DNA from: Planctomycetaceae bacterium | Lineage (GTDB): Bacteria; Planctomycetota; Planctomycetia; Pirellulales; UBA1268 | Reading direction: 5' to 3' | DNA: 5,214 nt | Assembly: GCA_947464585.1 (NCBI GenBank) | Contig: CANHYS010000213.1 | Span: 1-5,214, forward strand | In this document: in pieces, positions 1 through 5,214 of the stretch | Position numbering within the stretch: the first letter of the stretch is position 1 | How the letters are laid out: each line of letters begins with the position of its first letter | Translations under genes and position numbers: made by a program | The notes under the pieces: model-generated | Seen by the model: only the letters and a program-made list of their open reading frames with translations | Database searches by the model: none | What the model was told of the DNA's origin: nothing

Positions 1-558
1 CTCGATGCGCCCCTGCTGATAGGGCTCGACACCATCCCGGTAGGCGGCCGACCAGACCGGCCACATCACCAGCGCCGAAAGAAAGAGGGCCAGCGACGTG
101 AGAATCTGGTTCGAGGGAAGCTGCGGCGTGCCGAGCCCCTGCCGGACCAGCGTCAGCACGATCGACATCCGCACGAAGCAGGTGGTCATCAGCAGCACTG
201 CCGGCGCCAGGCTCGCGACGCCGAACATAACCGCGGCGGAGAGCGTGGCGTCGAGTGAGCGGGTGCCGAGGAGTTTCGTGAGCATGCCGGAGACCGCCGT
301 GGCATCGCCGCGGGCGGCCGGCCGCGGGGCAGACATCGCGGGCTGGTCGGGCATGGGAGACGGTGCGATCGCGGTCACGGCCGCCGGCTCGGCCGCGGCC
401 GCGGCGGACGGCAGCGCGGCCGGCTCGAGACCGACACTCGCGGGCTGGATGGCCTGCGCGGCTGCTTCTCCGGCAACCACCGGCCACGCGGTCACCGCGG
501 CCATCACCATCATGACCGGCACGAGGAGCATGCGAGCCGCTGTTCGGAGGAGGATCAT
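1..558 (-). CDS. fliP: FliP, flagellar-type export gate protein (3' end beyond window)
   Basis: FliP is an inner-membrane protein that, with FliQ and FliR, forms the export gate of the flagellar type III apparatus. The 186 codons visible are the N-terminal part, and the frame runs off the left edge without a stop. The ATG at 558 gives a signal-peptide-like start (MILLRTAARMLLVPVMMVMA, then Ala-rich). An Ala/Pro-rich stretch follows (about residues 31-88), then the first conserved membrane helix (about 104-128) leading into the family signature: CFVRMSIVLTLVRQ, GLGTPQLPSNQ (141-151) and ALFLSALVMWPV. The match to FliP around GTPxxPxNQ is unmistakable. A good Shine-Dalgarno, GGGGAGG, lies 4 bases before the ATG, and the ATG overlaps the upstream stop as ATGA, implying translational coupling to the FliF-FliO gene. 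The 50-60 residue low-complexity linker after the signal peptide is longer than in enterobacterial FliP. fliQ and fliR would be expected further left, by general gene order. Confidence 0.93.
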   Translation of the reverse strand, partial: MILLRTAARMLLVPVMMVMAAVTAWPVVAGEAAAQAIQPASVGLEPAALPSAAAAAEPAAVTAIAPSPMPDQPAMSAPRPAARGDATAVSGMLTKLLGTRSLDATLSAAVMFGVASLAPAVLLMTTCFVRMSIVLTLVRQGLGTPQLPSNQILTSLALFLSALVMWPVWSAAYRDGVEPYQQGRIE

Positions 559-1274
559 GCCGCCTCCCCGCCGGTGCGGGCTGCCGTCGCCGGCAGGCTC
601 TGCGGCGCGACGCTCCGCGCTGGTGCCGCAGGGCGAATGGGCGGGTGGACGCCGCGGCAGGCGGCGGCGATGCAGGCTGTGGCCTGCGGGTCGGTGAGTT
701 CGGCAAGTGTCTGGCAGCCGGCAGCCGACACGCCGACAAGCAGCGTCTTGGGGCCGAACCGCACGATCCGCACGGCATGCTGGCCACCGAGCGAACCTTC
801 ACCCAGCACCTCGAAGACATCCGGAGGCAGAACGCTCGCCCGTCGCCTGTTGAACGCCGTAGCGGCCGCCAGCACCCCGAAGGCGGCTGCAATCGCGCCC
901 AGCAGCTTCCAGTCGGTGAGTTGGCCAGACCGGGCTGCAGCGCCGGTCAGGCCCATGGCAACGTCGGCTGCAGCGGCATCGCCATGGGAGTCGAGCGGCA
1001 GAGCGGGAAGAACCTGCGGAGCACCGCTGTCACCGCTGCCGATGCCAGCGCGCCGGGCTGGCGCGAGAGAAGACGACGCGGCGGTCTGCAACGAAACCGT
1101 TTGCGGCTGGTCGATGGAGGATGCTGCCTCGGACAAAAACGCTTCCGGCAGCGGCGCGACGGCGGCAGTGGGTTCCAGACCTGCTGCCCGCACCGGAGCA
1201 CCACAGACGCTCACCGCGAGGATCAAGGCTGCCGCGCGGCTGATCCCGAAGCCACTCGAGGACTGTCCGGGCAT
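555..1274 (-). other. fliO: FliO-like half with candidate internal start or cleavage site
   Basis: This is the 3' part of the fused frame, from an in-frame ATG (residue 538 of the long protein). Read from here it would be a 239-residue protein resembling a normal FliO precursor: a short polar start, a basic residue, a hydrophobic core (AAALILAVSV), then CGAPVRAAG, which fits a signal-peptidase site (Val at -3, Ala at -1). A 90-residue Ala/Pro-rich periplasmic linker, one membrane helix and the cytosolic FliO domain follow. The bases before this ATG (GGTGGCGGC) are only a weak ribosome-binding site. FliO may therefore be made as part of the fusion, cut out of it by signal peptidase, or also started internally; the sequence alone does not decide. 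FliO assists assembly of the FliP-containing export gate, which fits its place directly before fliP. Confidence 0.6.
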
Positions 1275-2885
1275 GCCGCCACCGGCCACGGCGTCGGTGG
1301 CGTGGGCCTCGCCTGCATCAGACCAGTCGATCCGCGGCGGCTGCAGGCCCTGCCGCGGCAACCGGCCCACCGGTGAGGGATCACGACGGCCACCGGCCCA
1401 CCAGAGAAACCCGGCGAGCAGACCCACACAGACGCTGGTGGCCGCCAGCCAGACCTGACGCGGAATCTCGCCGAAGCGTCCGGCGATCACGGCGGCGACG
1501 ACGGCATCGGCAGTCAGGGGAGCGGGAATTGTCCGCGCTGCGGTCGCAAGAGCGGCTGGGGCAGCAGAAGACCGGCTGGCTACCGTGCCCCGGACAGCCG
1601 ACTCACGGCGGGCCAACGAGTTGGAGGCAACGGGAAAGCTGGTGACCATCACCCGCCGCCGGGTTGGATCACGGGTCGCCGGCAGCAGGCTTTGCACATG
1701 GCGACGAATCCTCTCGGTCTCCTGGGCCTCGATCGCTATCGGCTGAAGCACTGGCTGGCCGGCCCGCTCCTCCGCCGCCCGGCAGGCTGCCTGGAAATAG
1801 CTGTCGGGCACCGCGATCGAGACGTGGATCGCCTCGGGCGTGTCGGTCGCCGCCGCTCGCGCCGGTGCGGGCTGCGCGAGTGCGGGAGACGGTGGGGGCG
1901 ACGCGACGATGATCGCCGAACGGAGTCGAATCTCGGCGGGCGCGTTGGCATCGGCGGATTTCTGAACCGGCCCCGGAGCGGTGGCATCGATGTCGGCAGG
2001 ATGAGCGACGTGCATCTCTTCAGGCCGGGGAGCCAGCGGCGCCGCCTCGGAATCGTCCAGACCGAACTCCACCGACACGTCGACGGTGGCTCCCTTGAGG
2101 AACGCCAGCGACTGCCGCACCTTCGTGGCCAGGTGGTGCTCGTGCGCGATCTTTCTGGCGAGCGCCGGATCGGCTCCCGCGAGCACCGCCGCCTCACGGT
2201 CCTCAACCGACTCCAGCGGCCCGGCATACACGCGACCGCTCCGCAGGTCGGTCACTGCCACGCGTTCCGGCGCGAGTCCGGCGATCGATGCGCTGACGAG
2301 CACGCGGATCGCCTGCACGCGGGCCGGGTCGAGTTCCATGTCGGGCTGGGTGCGGACGTTCACGCTGGCGGTCTTCGCCGGACCGCCGCCCTCGAGGCTG
2401 TGATGGCTCTCGGTGTCGTAGAGCACCGCGGCCCGCTCGATGCCGGGCATCGAGCAGATGACAAGCGATAGTTCCTCCTGCGTCGCCACCCGCAGCAGTT
2501 CGCCCTGCACCGCCCTGCTCTGCCAGGGACTATTTTTCTCGAGGGCACGGCGGAGGCTGCCGCCAAACTCCCGCGGCAGCGCCTCGGCATCGACCAGCGC
2601 CCGCATGTAGGCGCTCTGCCGACTGCGTGGCACCCAGACCCGGCCGCCATCGGTGCGATGGTCGGTGAGTTGGGCCCGATCGAAGGCCGCCTCCATGATC
2701 GCCATCTCGGACGACGGGAGTGCCATGCCGGCGAGCAGTTCGACCTCTTCACTCGTTGGCCGGTCGCGCAGCAGCCAGCCAGCCCAGCCGATCGACGCGG
2801 CGACGAGTCCCAGCGCGACGATCTGGGCCGGCGTGATGGCCAGAAGGCGGTCGCGGGACGATGGCGAGGGTTGCTGTGCGTCCAT
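555..2885 (-). CDS. FliF-FliO fusion: MS-ring protein joined to flagellar export protein FliO
   Basis: One uninterrupted 776-residue frame carries two flagellar proteins. Residues 1-537 resemble FliF, the MS-ring protein: membrane helix 22-39; a YscJ/FliF ring-building region at about 45-220, including QGELLRVATQEE, PGIERAAVLYDTES and IRVLVSASIAGLAPERVAVTD; a third ring domain split by an Ala/Pro-rich disordered insert (about 275-345), resuming at VSIAVPDSYFQA and ending near SFPV; and a second helix at 478-497. Residues 538-776 resemble FliO: a signal-like hydrophobic stretch (549-566), a low-complexity linker, a helix at 659-678 followed by RRR, and the FliO domain at 687-733 (VFEVLGEGSLGG, VRIVRFGPKTLLVGVS). 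Four helices give a topology that suits both halves. GAAGGG lies 6 bases before the ATG. The gene follows the HATPase gene by 111 bases and overlaps fliP by 4. FliF alone is usually about 550 residues and FliO a separate small protein, so the fusion is odd. The two assignments are firm; that a single product is made is less certain. Confidence 0.85.
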   Translation of the reverse strand: MDAQQPSPSSRDRLLAITPAQIVALGLVAASIGWAGWLLRDRPTSEEVELLAGMALPSSEMAIMEAAFDRAQLTDHRTDGGRVWVPRSRQSAYMRALVDAEALPREFGGSLRRALEKNSPWQSRAVQGELLRVATQEELSLVICSMPGIERAAVLYDTESHHSLEGGGPAKTASVNVRTQPDMELDPARVQAIRVLVSASIAGLAPERVAVTDLRSGRVYAGPLESVEDREAAVLAGADPALARKIAHEHHLATKVRQSLAFLKGATVDVSVEFGLDDSEAAPLAPRPEEMHVAHPADIDATAPGPVQKSADANAPAEIRLRSAIIVASPPPSPALAQPAPARAAATDTPEAIHVSIAVPDSYFQAACRAAEERAGQPVLQPIAIEAQETERIRRHVQSLLPATRDPTRRRVMVTSFPVASNSLARRESAVRGTVASRSSAAPAALATAARTIPAPLTADAVVAAVIAGRFGEIPRQVWLAATSVCVGLLAGFLWWAGGRRDPSPVGRLPRQGLQPPRIDWSDAGEAHATDAVAGGGMPGQSSSGFGISRAAALILAVSVCGAPVRAAGLEPTAAVAPLPEAFLSEAASSIDQPQTVSLQTAASSSLAPARRAGIGSGDSGAPQVLPALPLDSHGDAAAADVAMGLTGAAARSGQLTDWKLLGAIAAAFGVLAAATAFNRRRASVLPPDVFEVLGEGSLGGQHAVRIVRFGPKTLLVGVSAAGCQTLAELTDPQATACIAAACRGVHPPIRPAAPARSVAPQSLPATAARTGGEAA
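558..569 (-). promoter_or_regulatory. Ribosome-binding site and ATGA coupling at the fliO/fliP junction
   Basis: On the minus strand GGGGAGG (569-563) is followed by CGGC and the fliP ATG at 558. The last base of the ATG and its neighbour form the TGA stop of the preceding gene (557-555), so stop and start share ATGA. This fixes the fliP start and suggests re-initiation by the same ribosomes. Confidence 0.75.
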
Positions 2886-2996
2886 GCACTGCCCTTCGTG
2901 ACGGGGGAACTGAAGCGGTTGGAAGAGAGGCGGATGTGGTGCGTGTCAACGCGGCGGAACGATCGGCACAGGACTCGGTGGCGGGCGGAGGTGCCG

Positions 2997-3560
2997 TCAG
3001 GCGGCCAGCCGTTGGGCCTGCCGACACGGCAGCCTCAACGTGATGGCCACGCCACCCTCCGGGCAGTTGGCGGCGCTCAGCGTGCAGTCGATTCGCGCGG
3101 CGGCCGCACGCACTGCAGCCAGCGCCAGACCGGCTCCCTCCGGTGTGTCGCCTGAAGCGTGCAGGCCATTGCGAGCGGGATCATTGAGCCATCTCCTGAC
3201 AGGGTCGGACAGCGCCGGTCCGGAGTCTGCGACCTCGATCTCGATCGCATCGCCCACGTCGATGCTGGTGATCACCACCTCGCGGATCGCCAGTTGCTGG
3301 CGGCTGTCGGGCGGCTGCGTGGCCGACTCAAACGCCCGGCGGACGAGCAGTTCCAACGCCCGACGGATCGATGTCTGCTCAAGGAGGAGGGCCTGCTCGT
3401 GATGTGATGACACATCGAGCGTGACTGCCACCGGCAGGCGGCCCTGCTCGCGACGAACGCGAACGCAGTCCGCGAGGATGGTCGAGAGCAGCCCCTGCGA
3501 ATGCAGTGGAGCATGCGAATGCCGTGTTGAAGAACGATGGTGGTCGAATGAAGGCGTCAT
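2997..3560 (-). CDS. Stand-alone HATPase_c-like protein with degenerate ATP site
   Basis: This 187-residue soluble protein resembles the ATP-binding (HATPase_c, GHKL) domain of histidine kinases. No phospho-acceptor histidine domain, sensor or membrane helix is present. After a polar His/Ser-rich start, VAVTLDVSS and TSIRRALELLVRRAFESA (64-81) correspond to the strand and N-box helix, EIEVADSGPALSD (107-119) to the G1 box, and EGAGLALAAVRAAAARI (141-157) to the G2 box, followed by the final strands (GGVAITLRLP). The N-box asparagine that normally coordinates magnesium aligns by eye with Arg75, the second glycine of DxGxG is alanine, and a G2-box glycine is also alanine, so ATP binding may be weak or lost. 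The start is placed at the ATG at 3560, 13 bases after the hydrolase stop. A GTG at 3614 would add 18 residues and overlap that gene by 41 bases. No clear ribosome-binding site precedes either start. It could be a regulator or structural partner of the export locus; its role is unknown. Confidence 0.72.
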   Translation of the reverse strand: MTPSFDHHRSSTRHSHAPLHSQGLLSTILADCVRVRREQGRLPVAVTLDVSSHHEQALLLEQTSIRRALELLVRRAFESATQPPDSRQQLAIREVVITSIDVGDAIEIEVADSGPALSDPVRRWLNDPARNGLHASGDTPEGAGLALAAVRAAAARIDCTLSAANCPEGGVAITLRLPCRQAQRLAA

Positions 3561-3573
3561 GATGTGGCGGCGA

Positions 3574-4314
3574 TTACGACGCAGAGAGCGAATGGATGGC
3601 GGCGGGGGTTCCACAGACCTCGTCCATGACCCACCGATTCACGTCGGCGAGAACCGCCTTGGACAGGTCGTTGCTGCCGGGATAGATCCGCATGGCAAGC
3701 GCCGCACCGGCGGCATGAAACAGGCGGAGCGTGTGATCGGTATGGGCTGCCTGCTCCATCACGCTCGACCGCCGGCAGCAGTACAGCATGGGGAGGCGAC
3801 GCACGTCGGCCAGCTGCGAAAACAGCGACTCGTTCAGCGGGAATGGACCGCTCAACGAGATGACGCCGGCAAACTCCCGCGGATGCCGGCAGGCGATGCG
3901 AAACGCATCGGATCCGCCCGTGCCCTGCCCCACCAGGAAGATGCGATCCGGATGGATGGCAATGCGATCGCAAACCCGTTCGATCGACCGCCAGACAGCC
4001 TCGTCGAGGCCCATGGAGGGCGATTCGTTCGGGCCGATAGCTGGCTGGACGGCGACGAAGTTGCGGAGGCTCACCCGCGGCATCACCTTGCCAAGATCAA
4101 AGGGTTTTTTCCGGCGTGAAGCCTCTGGCGAACCGGGGAGCCAGACCAGGAGCGGATAGTCATAGCCGGGCTCATGACCGAGCGGCGTGAACAGACGGTC
4201 GTCGCCCAGCCACTCCGATGCCAGGCATGGCGGGTGGGCGTCGGTGCCGCCTGCGGCCGCCCGTCGGCGATCAGAGCCAGCCCGGGAGTGTCGTTTCGGA
4301 AGGCGACTGTTCAT
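3574..4314 (-). CDS. Alpha/beta-hydrolase-fold protein, probably catalytically inactive
   Basis: This 246-residue protein has the layout of the esterase/phospholipase-carboxylesterase group of alpha/beta hydrolases: a basic N-terminus (1-25), a strand and oxyanion-type turn (YDYPLLVWLPGSPEA, 51-65), a strand FVAVQPAIG (86-94), the helix DEAVWRSIERVCDRIAI, the strand and nucleophile elbow DRIFLVGQGTGGSDAFRIA (123-141), GVISLSGPFP (150-159), and a final YPGSNDLSKAVLADVNRWVM (211-230). The elbow should read GxSxG with serine as nucleophile but reads G-Q-G-T-G, with Gly131 (codon GGC) at the serine position. The places of the acid (near Ser183) and histidine (near Asn215) also seem altered, judged by eye. 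It therefore looks like a pseudo-hydrolase, perhaps binding a ligand or partner. There is no signal peptide, so it is probably cytosolic. GAGGTG, 4 bases before the ATG at 4314, supports this start. It is the first gene of the run leading into the HATPase gene and the FliF-FliO gene. Confidence 0.78.
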   Translation of the reverse strand: MNSRLPKRHSRAGSDRRRAAAGGTDAHPPCLASEWLGDDRLFTPLGHEPGYDYPLLVWLPGSPEASRRKKPFDLGKVMPRVSLRNFVAVQPAIGPNESPSMGLDEAVWRSIERVCDRIAIHPDRIFLVGQGTGGSDAFRIACRHPREFAGVISLSGPFPLNESLFSQLADVRRLPMLYCCRRSSVMEQAAHTDHTLRLFHAAGAALAMRIYPGSNDLSKAVLADVNRWVMDEVCGTPAAIHSLSAS

Positions 4315-4318
4315 CGGG

Positions 4319-4324
4319 CACCTC
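4319..4324 (-). promoter_or_regulatory. Ribosome-binding site of the hydrolase-like gene
   Basis: GAGGTG on the minus strand, with the ATG following after CCCG. It decides the start at 4314 over later in-frame methionines. Confidence 0.6.
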
Positions 4325-4359
4325 GGCGGCTCGTGTCGGGCTCATGCCAGAAGCGGGTA

Positions 4360-4382
4360 AAACCACGTCTGACCCCTGGTTT
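4360..4382. repeat. 23-base inverted repeat with GTCTGAC core
   Basis: AAACCA (4360-4365) and TGGTTT (4377-4382) are perfect inverted arms around an 11-base centre containing GTCTGACCCC. The layout (A-run, GTCTGACCCC, T-run) resembles palindromes of the AAGGGGTCTGACCCCTT type that I recall as dispersed elements in several bacterial phyla, often with Y1/REP-associated transposases. That link is recollection. It lies 46-68 bases before the hydrolase-like gene start, so it could also act as a regulatory hairpin. Confidence 0.4.
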
Positions 4383-4530
4383 CTCCAGGCCCGCGGTTTG
4401 TAGCCGAACGCTCCCACCCCAGCAACGGCAGGATCAGACCACACCATCGCCGGCGCAGACGGGGCAAGAGAGGCAAGCTGCGATCGCGCAAAACATGGTG
4501 GCGTGACCGTTCGAGAACGAATATCAATCG

Positions 4531-4558
4531 AATAAAAGCCCCCGGCGGAAGCCGGGGG
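4531..4558 (-). terminator. Rho-independent terminator after mdh
   Basis: On the minus strand an 8-base-pair perfect GC stem (CCCCCGGC, loop TTCC, GCCGGGGG) is followed directly by CTTTTATT. It lies about 126 bases after the mdh stop and before the hydrolase-like gene, so it should separate the two transcription units. The other hairpin (4622-4641) has no T-run on this strand; on the plus strand it is followed by CTTATT, too weak to call. Confidence 0.65.
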
Positions 4559-4621
4559 ACTCCGGGTGCGAACACCACCCAACGTGCCATGTTGTTCCGG
4601 GATCGCCCAACGACCCGGTGT

Positions 4622-4641
4622 CCCCGGACTTCAGTCCGGGG
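4622..4641. repeat. Second hairpin of the mirror-image pair
   Basis: CCCCGGAC (4622-4629), loop TTCA, GTCCGGGG (4634-4641): eight perfect pairs. It begins 43 bases after the mdh stop in the direction of transcription and could protect the mdh messenger 3' end as well as being one half of the repeat pair. Confidence 0.6.
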
Positions 4642-4684
4642 CTTATTGTCAAACGGGCGCCAGGCCGCGAACACCGACGTCCGG

Positions 4685-5214
<530 letters not shown>

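Larger units (their letters stand above)
4531..4647. repeat. Pair of mirror-image GC-rich palindromes (REPIN-like)
   Basis: Two related hairpin units stand in opposite orientation. Unit 1, read on the plus strand from 4531, is AATAAAAG, stem CCCCCGGC, loop GGAA, stem GCCGGGGG (to 4558), then ACTCCGGGTGCG. Unit 2, read on the minus strand from 4647, is AATAAG, stem CCCCGGAC, loop TGAA, stem GTCCGGGG (to 4622), then ACACCGGGTCG. The shared order of A-rich flank, stem, GAA in the loop, stem, AC-CCGGGT shows that they are diverged copies of one sequence placed head to head. The 48 bases or so between them can form further small stems (GGGTG 4564-4568 with CACCC 4576-4580; CCGGG 4597-4601 with CCCGG 4614-4618). 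This is the architecture of paired REP elements (REPINs), but it could also be an intergenic structured RNA or a two-way terminator. Confidence 0.6.
4315..4684. other. Intergenic region between mdh and the export locus
   Basis: These roughly 370 bases hold no convincing gene on either strand; open frames through them have no recognisable family motif and are rich in residues typical of chance GC-rich reading. The right part carries the two mirror-image hairpins and the mdh terminator. The left part (4315-4530) must contain any promoter of the hydrolase/HATPase/FliF-FliO/FliP run, but I could not find a convincing sigma-70, sigma-54 or sigma-28 promoter. It does contain a 12-base dyad CGTTC-GA-GAACG at 4508-4519, which could be an operator or chance, a short hairpin CCTGG-TTTCT-CCAGG at 4375-4389, and the 23-base inverted repeat listed separately. 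Confidence 0.6.

Noticed and set aside
1185..1240. Lipoprotein signal at Cys561 in the FliO half
   Set aside because: The residue before the Cys is Val, not Gly/Ala/Ser, so it does not fit a lipobox; an ordinary signal-peptidase site or uncleaved anchor fits better.
98..1458. Long plus-strand open frames of 199, 294 and 243 codons
   Set aside because: They lie opposite the FliP and FliF-FliO genes, have compositions typical of antisense GC-rich frames, and show no family motifs.
2921..2949. TTGACA (minus strand, 2949-2944) as a promoter for the FliF-FliO gene
   Set aside because: The -35 box is perfect, but no -10-like hexamer occurs 16-18 bases further on (the best is TCTTCC), so I do not call a promoter.
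3421..4159. Plus-strand open frames of 232 and 123 codons
   Set aside because: They are antisense to the hydrolase-like gene, whose fold motifs and ribosome-binding site are convincing.
4463..4477. Short direct repeat GGCAAG spaced 9 bases apart
   Set aside because: Too short to distinguish from chance in this composition.
4271..4674. Minus-strand open frames of 103 and 110 codons between mdh and the hydrolase-like gene
   Set aside because: They run through the hairpins and the inverted repeat, have no recognised motif, and one overlaps the start of the hydrolase-like gene in another frame.

Overview
The window is GC-rich and strongly single-stranded: every convincing gene lies on the minus strand, so transcription runs from right to left. 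The proteins (Ala/Pro/Arg-rich, a divergent FliF, FliO- and FliP-type export proteins, a lactate/malate-dehydrogenase-family MDH) and the GC-rich palindromic repeats between genes suggest a planctomycete, perhaps a member of the Pirellulales. That placement is inference from protein style and has not been tested by a search.

Right edge (about 4685-5214): the C-terminal 175 codons of a malate dehydrogenase, whose N-terminal NAD-binding half lies beyond the window. After its stop there are about 370 bases without a gene (4315-4684). They hold two GC-rich hairpins in mirror-image orientation (4531-4647). The distal one has a T-rich tail on the minus strand and looks like the mdh terminator. Further on are a 12-base dyad and a 23-base inverted repeat.

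Left and centre (1-4314): a probable operon of four genes, read leftward. The first encodes an alpha/beta-hydrolase-fold protein in which the nucleophile serine is replaced by glycine. Thirteen bases later comes a small stand-alone HATPase_c (histidine-kinase-type ATP-binding) protein with a degraded N-box and no phospho-acceptor domain. After 111 bases comes a 776-residue protein that joins a FliF-like MS-ring protein to a FliO-like export protein in one open frame. Overlapping its stop by 4 bases (ATGA) is fliP, cut by the left window edge.

Taken together, the left part looks like a flagellar-type (type III) export locus: the FliF part would form the basal membrane ring, and FliO and FliP the assembly factor and gate of the export apparatus. 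The unusual points are the FliF-FliO fusion, the absence of a recognisable FliG-binding tail on FliF, and the two upstream genes that keep enzyme folds but seem to have lost catalytic residues. Whether this serves a normal flagellum or a modified secretion system cannot be decided from this window.
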